Source: JABDJL01 sp963664065 (lineage in GTDB: Bacteria > Pseudomonadota > Gammaproteobacteria > Xanthomonadales > SZUA-36). Taken from it: a stretch of 64,000 bases of DNA. This document shows positions 25,305 through 35,703 of this stretch, in pieces (the first letter of the stretch is position 1; every line of letters starts with the position of its first letter). The position numbers and the translations under genes were made by a program. The stretch is taken from contig OY760942.1 in the NCBI GenBank assembly GCA_963664065.1, positions 124,001 through 188,000 on the forward strand. Direction: 5' to 3'. The notes below the pieces were generated by a model that was given only the letters and a program-made list of their open reading frames with translations, did no database searches and was not told where the DNA came from.

Positions 25305-25901
25305 GTGCGCGCCTATCACATGACATCTTTTTCACGTCTACTTACCGAGGTTCGAGCCTGCACCATCTGCGAGGAGAGCCTGCCGTTCGGTCCCCGGCCT
25401 GTTCTTCAGTTGCATCCCAAAGCAAGGATTCTGATAGCAGGGCAGGCACCTGGAAAAAAGGTTCATGAGTCAGGCATACCGTTCGATGACGCCAGCGGAA
25501 TTCGCTTGCGCGAATGGATGGGCGTGACAAACGAAGTGTTCTACGACCCGGAACAGATCGCGCTTCTACCAATGGGTTTCTGTTTCCCCGGCTCGGGAAA
25601 ATCGGGAGATCTACCACCACGACGCGAGTGTGCACCTGCCTGGCGCAAACAACTCCTCGGGCAGCTTCACCACCTGGAGGGCACACTGGTGCTTGGACGC
25701 TACGCGCAGGACTATCACTTCGGTAATGCCAGCTCCTCCGTGACCGAGCTGGTGAAGTCATGGCGTAGCCATTGGCCACAATATGTGCCACTTCCACATC
25801 CCAGCCCGAGAAACAATATTTGGTTACGCCGAAATTCGTGGTTCGAGGCTGAACTGCTTCCATTGCTCCGGAAACGTGTGTCGGAAGTGCTTGCCCGATG
25901 A
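25305..25901 (+). CDS. Uracil-DNA glycosylase superfamily protein
   Basis: Up to 198 residues from GTG 25305; ATG 25320 (MTSFSRLLTEVRACTICEE) is an alternative start. It carries UDG-superfamily motif 1 as ILIAGQAPGKKVHESG with GIPFDDASGIRLREWMG, and motif 2 as PLPHPSPRNN. This subgroup is annotated as uracil-DNA glycosylase family but its base specificity is uncertain. The N-terminal Cys pair (CTIC) resembles part of the FeS ligand set of families 4 and 5; I do not see all four cysteines. Confidence 0.8.
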   Translation: MRAYHMTSFSRLLTEVRACTICEESLPFGPRPVLQLHPKARILIAGQAPGKKVHESGIPFDDASGIRLREWMGVTNEVFYDPEQIALLPMGFCFPGSGKSGDLPPRRECAPAWRKQLLGQLHHLEGTLVLGRYAQDYHFGNASSSVTELVKSWRSHWPQYVPLPHPSPRNNIWLRRNSWFEAELLPLLRKRVSEVLAR

Positions 25902-25983
25902 AAAAGGCCAACATCGGAATGCAGATTACGGCCTCCAGCCGCGCGTGATCGGCAAGCCCTGAGGCGCAAAATGGCATCAGCAA

Positions 25984-26481
25984 ATGAGTGAAGCCACACA
26001 AAGCATACTGCTGGCTCCAGCGGGCTTGTATCTACCGTTGGTCGTTGCCTTGGTTTTAGCGATTGTCCGGCCGCCCCGCAGAATTGCGATAGAAGCTCGT
26101 TTGAAGTTCGTCAGGCTATTCCTGATAGGCATCGTTTTTCAATGTGCTCATATCATCGAGGAGTTTATAACCGGTATTCACTTGCTCTTTCCTCCGTTAT
26201 TCGGCTTAGCTCCGATAGCGGCAGAGGTATTCGTGGGATTTAACGTTTTCTGGCTAGGGATCTGGGCCTTGGCGGCAGTTGGGGTTTTGCGTGGTTTCAA
26301 GGTCGCATACTTCCCGATCTGGTTTTTTGGACTGGCCATGTGTCTCAATGGAATCGCTCATCCGTTATTGTCGGTCTGGGTGGCTGGCTATTTCCCCGGT
26401 CTTGTCACTGCTCCATTTGTAGGCATTATGGGCGTTGTGGTCACCAGGAAGCTGTTTCAATTGACGGAGTCAAAATCTTAG
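25984..26481 (+). CDS. HXXEE-motif membrane protein
   Basis: 165 residues with four or five hydrophobic helices. The motif H-I-I-E-E (FQCAHIIEEFITGI) and a later NGIAHP fit the HXXEE domain family, possibly membrane-embedded metal-dependent enzymes of unknown function. It begins 82 bases after the UDG-like gene, with no recognisable attC between. Confidence 0.75.
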   Translation: MSEATQSILLAPAGLYLPLVVALVLAIVRPPRRIAIEARLKFVRLFLIGIVFQCAHIIEEFITGIHLLFPPLFGLAPIAAEVFVGFNVFWLGIWALAAVGVLRGFKVAYFPIWFFGLAMCLNGIAHPLLSVWVAGYFPGLVTAPFVGIMGVVVTRKLFQLTESKS

Positions 26482-26581
26482 ACGGGATCGTGCCAGCAGG
26501 AGAAACCCGCGAATACGAGTACTGCAATTGGAACAATAACAAGAGCAATTTCGTCATTGCACCTCGAGGAAACAAATCACA

Positions 26582-26917
26582 ATGATCAATCAGGAACTTG
26601 AACAGTTAAGACAATCCCTGCTCGAAGCAAGAGTGGAGTTGCTGACTCTCGGCGAAATATTGAGGGAGTCTGCAAAAACGGTGGAACTGGACCAGGCCAG
26701 GGTAGGCAGATTGTCCCAAATGGATGCCATGCAAGGTCAACAAATGGCTCTTGAAGCGGCACGCCGGCATGAGCAAAAAATATTGAGTATTGGCGCTGCC
26801 CTGCAACGCATGGAAGTTGGGGAATATGGTGATTGCCTGGTATGTGGAGAGGAAATTGACATTCGCCGCCTGAAGGTAGATCCGACCAATACCCGATGCA
26901 TCAATTGCGCAGATTAA
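26582..26917 (+). CDS. DksA/TraR-type zinc-finger protein
   Basis: 111 residues. An N-terminal coiled coil (residues 1-75) leads into a C4 zinc finger CLVCGEEI ... CINC near the C-terminus, preceded by the family sequence RMEVGEYGDC. The size and layout match DksA/TraR relatives that enter the RNA polymerase secondary channel. The tip residues of DksA are not clearly conserved, so its effect on polymerase is unknown. Placed between cassette-like genes and a symporter, probably monocistronic. Confidence 0.85.
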   Translation: MINQELEQLRQSLLEARVELLTLGEILRESAKTVELDQARVGRLSQMDAMQGQQMALEAARRHEQKILSIGAALQRMEVGEYGDCLVCGEEIDIRRLKVDPTNTRCINCAD

Positions 26918-26941
26918 AAAAAGGACAAAAAAGCAAAAAAT

Positions 26942-27007
26942 ATGTGGATGATCGGTCTGTTTGAAGTATTGGTCCCGTTGCTTTTTATCACCTTGAAGGA
27001 GTACTAG
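26942..27007 (+). CDS. Very small hydrophobic ORF ahead of the symporter
   Basis: ATG 26942 to TAG 27007 encodes 21 residues (MWMIGLFEVLVPLLFITLKE and Y), one membrane helix with a charged end. It finishes three bases before the symporter start. Short hydrophobic accessory peptides are known upstream of some sodium:solute symporters, so translation is plausible. AAGGACAAAAAAG upstream is a moderate ribosome site. Confidence 0.4.
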   Translation: MWMIGLFEVLVPLLFITLKEY

Positions 27008-27010
27008 GAC

Positions 27011-29290
<2,280 letters not shown>

Positions 29291-29323
29291 GCAATTGAAT
29301 TCGTTAAACGGGGACCGCGTGAA

Positions 29324-29770
29324 ATGAACCTGGCGATCATTCGTGCTGGCAGTGAACACCTGGCAGAACTCGGACTCCTGTTCAGTGGGTACAGGCACTT
29401 TTATAATCAGAAGGTGGATCGTGATGCTGAGGGGGATTACCTTGCCAAAAGGATGGCGGGTGATGAATGCGTTATATTTATGGCGGTTCAGGCAGGTGAA
29501 GCGGCAGGTTTCGTCTTGTTATACCCGACATACGACTCAGTAATGCTCAGCCCTGTTTGGGTGTTGCACGACTTATTTGTCTCCGTAGATCACCGCAGGA
29601 TGGGTATCGGCCGCCAGTTGATGGAAACTGCCCATGATTTTTGCCGGCACAGTGGCGCCAGCCGGGTGGACCTGGCGACGGCTGTGACCAACACGGTGGC
29701 TCAACCCTTTTATGAGTCCATGGGATATGAGCGGGACGAGGAATTTTATTCCTACTCTTTAAATCTGTAG
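29324..29770 (+). CDS. GNAT-family N-acetyltransferase
   Basis: 148 residues with acetyl-CoA binding motif A (LFVSVDHRRMGIGRQLMETA) and the C-terminal motif B region (AQPFYESMGYERDEEFYSY). Family members acetylate amino groups of small molecules or proteins; this substrate is unknown. It starts shortly after the CoA-transferase end and 15 bases before the next gene, suggesting a small operon. Confidence 0.88.
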   Translation: MNLAIIRAGSEHLAELGLLFSGYRHFYNQKVDRDAEGDYLAKRMAGDECVIFMAVQAGEAAGFVLLYPTYDSVMLSPVWVLHDLFVSVDHRRMGIGRQLMETAHDFCRHSGASRVDLATAVTNTVAQPFYESMGYERDEEFYSYSLNL

Positions 29771-29785
29771 ATAGCAGGAGCAACC

Positions 29786-29995
29786 ATGCATCACGAAAAC
29801 TGGCAATGTCCCAAGTGTAATAACCGGGAGTTCGAAACCGGGGTATTCAGGGCCACCGGGGGAAATTTTGCAAAAATCTTCGATGTGCAAAACAAAAAAT
29901 TTACCACCGTCATCTGCAGCCGCTGTAAATTCACCGAGGTTTACAGTACCGACTCTTCGACGCTGATGAATGTCTTCGATTTCTTTACCAATTGA
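29786..29995 (+). CDS. Small zinc-ribbon protein
   Basis: 69 residues with two Cys pairs, CPKC near residue 8 and CSRC near residue 44, framing a four-Cys zinc ribbon. The strand FTTVICSRCKFTEVY is typical of the YpzJ-like predicted nucleic-acid-binding family. Function unknown. Downstream of, and probably co-transcribed with, the acetyltransferase. Confidence 0.8.
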   Translation: MHHENWQCPKCNNREFETGVFRATGGNFAKIFDVQNKKFTTVICSRCKFTEVYSTDSSTLMNVFDFFTN

Positions 29996-30075
29996 CAGCA
30001 GACTCAAAAAATTGGAAGCGTAACTCCACCGGTTCGTGAGTATGATGATGCACTACACTAGTTGAAGGAGGGTTA

Positions 30076-31412
30076 ATGAACCATGACTGGTTTTTGAAAC
30101 TGGTGTCCGCCCTGGGCCTGGCCGGCATCATGTCGTTTCCTGTTTATGCCGCAGACTGTGACTCGCTGGATGAACTGGATTGGCTGATGGGCCGGTGGGA
30201 GTCGCGCACGAAAAAGTCAGTGACCACCGAAACATGGGTCCGGGTGAGTGAAGATACCGCTGAAGTGTTAGGACAGTCTTTTTCTTTACCGGATTTCAAC
30301 CAGACTTTTTTGGAATCCATCCGGGTTGCTCCCCTGTCTGGCGAAATTTTCTACATAGCAAAGGTCTCCCATAATGAATACCCGATCCCGTTCAAACTAA
30401 CGGACTGTTCTCCGGGATTGGCGGTGTTTGAAAAGCCGGATCAAGATTTCCCCACCAGTATCACCTACCAGCTGTTGGAGCCCGGTCGGCTGAGAGTGGA
30501 TGTGTCTGGGCCTGACGGTAAAGGCTTTAGTGTGCCATTGGCTAAGAAAAGCACAGATAAGCGCATCGCGCTGACCTTTGACGACGCGCCGCGCTCCGAC
30601 AGTCAACGTTTTAGTGGCACGCAGCGGACCCGTGCCTTGATTGAAAACCTGGCCGGGGAAACAGCCCGCCAGTGATCTTTTTCAGCACAGCACAGGGAAT
30701 TGATGAACAGGGCGATACCCGTATGCGCGCTTACCAGGATGCAGGCCATTACATCGGCAACCACACGCACACACATCAGCGAATCAGCAGGCTTGGCGTT
30801 GATGCCTATGTTGCTGACATCAGGAAGGCCCACGAACTGCTATCGAAATATGAAAACTTTATTCCGCTGTTTCGTTTCCCGTTTCTGGATGAAGGTCATG
30901 ATGTGGAATCCCGTGACCGCCTGCGGATGGAACTGACTGCGCTTGGATACAGCAACGGCTACGTCACGTTGGACAATTACGATTTTTATATGGACAACTT
31001 ATTGCAAAAAGCCCTGGAGCAGGGCCGGCAAGTGAACGACGATGCGCTCCGCCGGGCCTGGGTCGAAACCCTTATGCAGGCGGTGCGTTTTTACGCCGAT
31101 ATCCCCGACCGTTACCTGGATCATGCTCCCGCTCATACCCTCTTGTTACATGAAAATGATATGGCTGCCTTGTTTGTCGGCGACCTGATCCAGGCGCTAC
31201 GCGCAGAAGGCTGGACCATCATTGATGCGCAAGATGCTTACGAGAATCCGATTGCTGCAGTTGTCCCGGACACCTTGTTCAACAACCAGGGCAGGGTAGC
31301 CGCGATTGCCGAGTCACGGGGTGCTCGCAGGCGCAACCTGGTTCACCCCGCCGAAGATACGGAATACCTGGACCGGTACTTTGAAGACCAGGAAGTGTTT
31401 GGCCCTCCATGA
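30076..31412 (+). pseudogene. DUF6265 domain joined to a polysaccharide deacetylase, frameshifted
   Basis: The first frame (30076-30675) has a signal peptide (residues 1-25) and a DUF6265-type domain (LDWLMGRWESRT; EKPDQDFPTSITYQLLEPG), then enters a NodB deacetylase at KRIALTFDDAP. It ends after ENLAGETARQ. The adjacent phase (to 31412) continues the deacetylase as VIFFSTAQGIDEQGD, with the NodB metal motif GNHTHTH and RFPFLDEG. A one-base shift near 30660 separates them. NodB enzymes remove acetyl groups from polymers such as chitin or peptidoglycan. As written the catalytic domain is broken; an intact ancestor would be a secreted two-domain protein of about 445 residues. Confidence 0.75.
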
Positions 31413-31422
31413 GGAGAACCCG

Positions 31423-31875
31423 ATGGAACAAAAACGTAAAGTTGTGCCGCCGGTATATTTTCTTACCTGCCTGGTATTAATGATAGCGTTTCACTACTGG
31501 GTCCCGATAAGCGATTACATACAGGCACCGTTTCATTATGGTGGTGTCGTTCTTGGAACTTTTGGATTGGGAATGACCATCATGTCCGCCGGGACTTTCA
31601 AAAAAGCGGATACAGGCATCGTGCCTTTCGATGAAGCCACGGCATTGGTCACGGGCGGTTTTTTCAGGTTCACTCGTAACCCCATGTACCTGGGCATGGT
31701 GATGCTCCTGTTGGGTACATCCGTCGTACTGGGCTCAGTTAGCACGCTGTTGCCAATTCCTTTGTTTATATGGGTGATCCATAAAAACTTTATCCTCGGA
31801 GAAGAGCGTTTCATGCAGGAAGCATTTGGCGAGGAGTACCTGGCTTACAAGGCAAAAGTCAGGCGCTGGCTGTGA
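31423..31875 (+). CDS. Isoprenylcysteine carboxyl methyltransferase-like (ICMT/PEMT) membrane protein
   Basis: 150 residues from ATG 31423, preceded by GAGGAGAA. Three or four membrane helices lead to the family core FRFTRNPMYLGMVMLLLG and the terminal EERFMQEAFGEEYLAYKAKV. These proteins bind S-adenosylmethionine at the membrane face and methylate lipids or lipidic substrates; in bacteria the substrate is generally unknown. The start lies 11 bases after the deacetylase stop. Confidence 0.87.
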   Translation: MEQKRKVVPPVYFLTCLVLMIAFHYWVPISDYIQAPFHYGGVVLGTFGLGMTIMSAGTFKKADTGIVPFDEATALVTGGFFRFTRNPMYLGMVMLLLGTSVVLGSVSTLLPIPLFIWVIHKNFILGEERFMQEAFGEEYLAYKAKVRRWL

Positions 31876-32073
31876 CGTCGAAGGCTCCAGAAAACAAGAA
31901 GCCGGCCGCATACCGCGTTGAAACCAGCCTATTGATGCTTCGTTGCTGGTCGCAGAGCGCAAAGCGCCTGTTGAGGTGATCCGGGAACTGGAATCAGAGG
32001 CAGCAATGATTCAACAGTAGATTGCGCCATACAGGCTGGTTATCCTGTGAGCCTTCCATTCGAAGAAACCAAT

Positions 32074-33036
32074 ATGCGAATGACAAAGCGACACAAAATC
32101 CGGCTTGTATTGGCAAGTTCAGCATTAATCGCGATCTGTTTTCATTCTTCAGCTTTTGCCTTACAAGCATCAAGTGAAGATACGAATAAACAGGAAGAAA
32201 AAACCGAGCCATTAAGCGGGCACGAACATATGCATGACGTGCCTGAGGGGCAAACGGCGGAGGATTGTCTGGCCCTCAGAAATGCACACAGCAGAGTCAT
32301 GTGTCTGGCACCGGTTTTTGCCAGCAAACTGGAGCAAATTAGTGCTGCAGAGATCATTGAAGAGGCGTTGCAACTCCAGGGGCAGCGCAAAATTGATGAT
32401 TGCCATCATATTGCTCATCACATCGGTAAGAAACTTTTTGAAGCCAAAGAATCCGTTGAAGTGGCTTTCAACGAATGTACCCATAGCTGTATTGACGGCT
32501 GCTTTCACGGCGTTATGCAAGCTTATATACCAACACTTGAGACAGGCGCTGACGAATTCATGGCGGCGATGCCATCGGAATGCCATTCGTTGGCAGATTC
32601 CAAAGAAACGGGTGACAAAGAACGCAGATACAGGCAGTGCATACACGGCCTGGGGCATGGCCTGGTGCTGAAGTACGGTGAAGAAACTTCAATTTCGAGC
32701 GATGCCTGCGTTTTACTGCCGGACAGTTGGCACCAGGACCATTGTCTAGGCGGGGTTTTCATGGAGAAGTTACATCCATACTCAATGCTCAGCAAAGATC
32801 AGCTACGTAAAGAAATACCGGGTATTTGCTCGGATGAAGAGGAAAGCGGGGATCGGAAACTCTTGACCATGTGTCTTGATGCACTGGGTGAAGCGCTTGC
32901 ATTCTCAACAGGTCATAGCATGCCTCAAAGCTGGTCTTTATGCAGACAACTACCCATTGCACAACAACAGGTTTGCATGGATGCGGTGATGAAGGAAAAC
33001 CAGTCAAACAGCCGGCGCACCGAAGCAATTAAATAA
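32074..33036 (+). CDS. Exported Cys/His-rich protein with repeated C-x2-G-x-x-H-G motifs, unknown family
   Basis: 320 residues from ATG 32074, with a signal peptide (residues 1-30, IRLVLASSALIAICFHSSAF). I do not recognise the family. The mature part has about 14 cysteines and repeated motifs: CHHIAHHIGK, CIDGCFHGVMQAY, CIHGLGHGLVLKYG and CLGGVFMEK. The spacing suggests an internally repeated fold, with Cys forming periplasmic disulfides or Cys/His binding a metal. It is alone, followed convergently by a SnoaL-like gene. Confidence 0.65.
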   Translation: MRMTKRHKIRLVLASSALIAICFHSSAFALQASSEDTNKQEEKTEPLSGHEHMHDVPEGQTAEDCLALRNAHSRVMCLAPVFASKLEQISAAEIIEEALQLQGQRKIDDCHHIAHHIGKKLFEAKESVEVAFNECTHSCIDGCFHGVMQAYIPTLETGADEFMAAMPSECHSLADSKETGDKERRYRQCIHGLGHGLVLKYGEETSISSDACVLLPDSWHQDHCLGGVFMEKLHPYSMLSKDQLRKEIPGICSDEEESGDRKLLTMCLDALGEALAFSTGHSMPQSWSLCRQLPIAQQQVCMDAVMKENQSNSRRTEAIK

Positions 33037-33105
33037 AGCAAATCCTTCACCTGGCTATTATTTTCCAGGGCTAGCTTGATAAAGAAATGCTTTGTGATGA
33101 AAAAT

Positions 33106-33561
33106 TCAGGACCAGTGGACGTGAACAATCTTCCAGTCAGAACCCGATTTTTTTAGAACGAGAGTTTCCATGCTGATCTTGTCAATCAACCTCCCCTTAT
33201 ACTCTCCGCGCATTTTGTATTGCGTGCTTACTACCGCAATGTCACCTTCCTGAAAAATGTTTCGGCTAATGACTTCTTTTTGCATGCCAGACATAAAGCT
33301 GATGTCTGCCTGCAAATGGTGGGATGCGTATTCTTCAAAAGAAGCTTCGACATTGCCTGATTCAAATATCAATACGTCGTCGTGCAGGATGTTGCGCACG
33401 GCCTCGGTATCGCCATCCTTAATGGCCTGGTCAAATTGATCGGCAATCAGTCCGGCCGAAGTTTCGTCATCTGCTTCCAGTTGTGAAAGCGGAATTGTAA
33501 AAACCAGCAAAATTGCGAAAATGCTACAGCTGTGAAATACAACTTTGAATATCTTTCTCAT
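33106..33561 (-). CDS. Exported SnoaL/DUF4440-like (NTF2 fold) protein
   Basis: 151 residues from ATG 33561 (MRKIFKVVFHSCSIFAILLV), which gives a proper signal peptide; a start at 33630 would add an implausible head. The NTF2-like pattern is FDQAIKDGDTEAVRNILHDD near the start and DWKIVHVHWS at the end. Such domains bind small hydrophobic ligands or act as isomerases; the periplasmic forms are mostly uncharacterised. Confidence 0.75.
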   Translation of the reverse strand: MRKIFKVVFHSCSIFAILLVFTIPLSQLEADDETSAGLIADQFDQAIKDGDTEAVRNILHDDVLIFESGNVEASFEEYASHHLQADISFMSGMQKEVISRNIFQEGDIAVVSTQYKMRGEYKGRLIDKISMETLVLKKSGSDWKIVHVHWS

Positions 33562-33682
33562 AATGTGTTTCTTCAATAAATGGCTTTCTGATTCTGAATC
33601 ATAATCAAATTGACAACGAAAAACCCGCATATCTACGCGGCAGGGGCTTACCTCTCACGCCTGAAAAGGTCAAAATAGCCGG

Positions 33683-34444
33683 ATGAATCTTGGGCTTCGT
33701 GAGCTGCGGGTATTTCTGCAGCAGCATAAAAACGATCAATCACTGGTACTGGCTACGGTCACCGCGACCGAAGGCTCCAGCTACCGCAAACCCGGGGCGA
33801 TGATGCTGATTCGAGAAAACAACGAGTTTGCCGGATTGATTTCCGGAGGCTGTCTGGAGGGCGACCTGGTGGAACATGCTTCCGACGTGTTTGAGGACGG
33901 TCAACCACGGCAGGTCAGTTACGACCTGTCAAAAGATGACCAGGCGATTTGGGGCCTGGGCCTGGGATGTGGCGGTACCGTACACCTGCTGTTACAGAGG
34001 CTGGAGCGAGATAAGGGCTTCGGGTTTTTCGCCAAGCTGTTCGACGCGATGAAGCGACGTTCCGCCTGTGTGCTTGCGCTGACGCACAGGGATTTTGACG
34101 ATATTCCGGTTGGTGCCTGTGCGCTCGTCAATAGCGATGGCGAGTTGAGTGGAAACCCGCGTCTTTTCGACATTATTGAAGGTCGACTGACTCATTGGAG
34201 TGGTCCCGACCGCTACCAGTACGCGGGGCAGGATGAATCTGTTTTACTGGTAAAGATCGAGCCATCACCGCGGGGTTTGTTGTGTGGTGCAGGACCTGAT
34301 GCTGTACCCATGGCGAGACAAGTGGATGCGCTGGGCTGGGAATGCATCGTGGTGGACCACCGAGGCGCCTATGCGAAGTCCGAGCGATTCACTGCCACAA
34401 CCAGGGTCGTCCGGTTGCAAGCAGGTCAGCTGAACTCCGCATAG
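33683..34444 (+). pseudogene. xdhC: XdhC-family molybdenum-hydroxylase maturation protein, C-terminally truncated
   Basis: 253 residues. The N-terminal XdhC domain is clear (VTATEGSSYRKPGAMMLI; ISGGCLEGDLVEHA; WGLGLGCGGTVHLLLQ). The Rossmann part starts normally (LLCGAGPDAVPMARQVDALG; VVDHRGAYA) but stops 18 residues after ERFTATTRV, about 80 residues early, exactly where a MocA-like gene begins in another phase. XdhC inserts sulfurated molybdenum cofactor into xanthine dehydrogenase-type enzymes. A deletion joining xdhC and the next gene is the simplest explanation. Confidence 0.75.
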
Positions 34445-35033
34445 CCGGTCTTCTGCTTGCAGCCGGCGGCTCCGACCGCCTGGGCGAACCCAAACAGCTC
34501 CTTCAGTTAAGGGGCGAATCTTTGGTGTTGAGAGCCACACGTTTGCTACTGTCTCAAACCCCAAATGTCACCATTGTCATTGGCGCCCATGCTGCTGAAG
34601 TCGGGCTGCAACTCAAAGGCCTGCCGGTGCGAATCAAGCGTAATAAGGACTGGCGCCTGGGAATGGGAGGATCGATCGCAAGTGGAATGAGTCTTATCAG
34701 CGATGAACCGGACGGGGTACTGATCATGTTGAGCGATCAATGGCGTATCAGTCAGCAAGACCTGAAAACCTGGTGGTGGCCTGGAGAGAAAATCCTTCAG
34801 AACCCGTTCTCGCCCACTGGAAGGAAAGTCACGGGCCTCCGGCAATATTGCCAAGGTGCATGTTCAATGATTTGCAGCAATTACGCGGTGACCGGGGAGC
34901 AAAATCACTTATTGCAAAGCAATTAACAGTTCACTTTGTAGATGTTTTGAATGCTCAATTTGACCTGGACACAGATAAGGACTTGCAAACTATGCAAAAC
35001 TGGAGTTCTCGTCCCTACAATGGGAGTTATTGA
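34430..35033 (+). pseudogene. MocA/MobA-like molybdenum cofactor nucleotidyltransferase, frameshifted
   Basis: The first phase carries IAGLLLAAGGSDRLGEPKQL, the nucleotidyltransferase signature, and GVLIMLSDQ, the metal-binding segment. After about 34760 the family continues in another phase (LVVAWRENPSEPVLAHW; GPPAILPRCMFNDLQQLRGD; FDLDTDKDL). No start codon fits the head, which fuses out of phase with xdhC. MocA transfers CMP to molybdopterin. Together with xdhC this is a remnant of a molybdenum hydroxylase maturation module; no hydroxylase gene is in the window. Confidence 0.75.
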
Positions 35034-35109
35034 GTAGTGGTCTTACATCGAAAAAGTGAACACTTGAGTTAAGCCCATCAAACGCTTTTTCTGGCAAAAT
35101 ATGTAGTTC

Positions 35110-35301
35110 ATGGATTTGCTTCAAGAAACCAGCATTGGCTGTCCGTACTGTGGAGAAGTGATCACCATCCTTGTGGACGGGTCGGTGGAGAAGCAGCAAT
35201 ATATCGAGGATTGCCAAGTGTGTTGCCGACCAATGGACATCCGGGTGATCGTGTCCGCAAATGGCAGTTGCCAGATCGACGTCCGGGACGAAAACAACTA
35301 A
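35110..35301 (+). CDS. CPXCG-motif cysteine-rich protein
   Basis: 63 residues. CPYCGEVI near the N-terminus and CQVCCRPM in the middle form a four-Cys zinc site, the pattern of the short CPXCG family found widely in Gammaproteobacteria. Function unknown. It starts after a run of broken genes and 47 bases before the DUF1244 gene. Confidence 0.85.
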   Translation: MDLLQETSIGCPYCGEVITILVDGSVEKQQYIEDCQVCCRPMDIRVIVSANGSCQIDVRDENN

Positions 35302-35348
35302 CAGCCGGAAAATGCGCAAAGGCAAGGTTGGTTTTCAGGAGAGTAAGC

Positions 35349-35666
35349 ATGTCGCACCACAAAGACTTCAAGACTGCAGATCAGGACCGGCTTGACGCCG
35401 CGGCTTTTCGTCGATTTCTCGACCATCTTGCAATGAACACAGACGTGCAGAACATCGATCTCATGATCCTCGCGGACTTTTGCCGGAATTGCCTTTCCAA
35501 ATGGTACAAGGCTGCCGCCGATGAAGCGGAGCTCGACGTCTCCATGGACGAGGCAAGAGAGCGAGTCTACGGAATGAGCTATAAAGAGTGGAAAAACCGC
35601 TACCAGGAAGAGGCAACAGCAGAACAATTAGCCGCTTTCGAGGCGCGACGGGGAAGCAAGGACTAG
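35349..35666 (+). CDS. DUF1244 protein
   Basis: 105 residues from ATG 35349 with a good ribosome site (CAGGAGAG). DUF1244 features are FRRFLDHLAMNTDVQNIDLM, then FCRNCLSKWYKAAA, then YGMSYKEWKNRYQEEAT. The family is small, helical and of unknown function. Probably co-transcribed with the CPXCG gene. A start at 35211 would overlap that gene and is rejected. Confidence 0.88.
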   Translation: MSHHKDFKTADQDRLDAAAFRRFLDHLAMNTDVQNIDLMILADFCRNCLSKWYKAAADEAELDVSMDEARERVYGMSYKEWKNRYQEEATAEQLAAFEARRGSKD

Positions 35667-35703
35667 TGTAGTGCATCGGGCATGCCGGAATCTACGGACT
35701 TTG

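Noticed and set aside
25902..25983. An attC site between the UDG-like and HXXEE genes
   Set aside because: GGCCAACATC and CCTGAGGCG only vaguely resemble cores and no paired inner arms were found.
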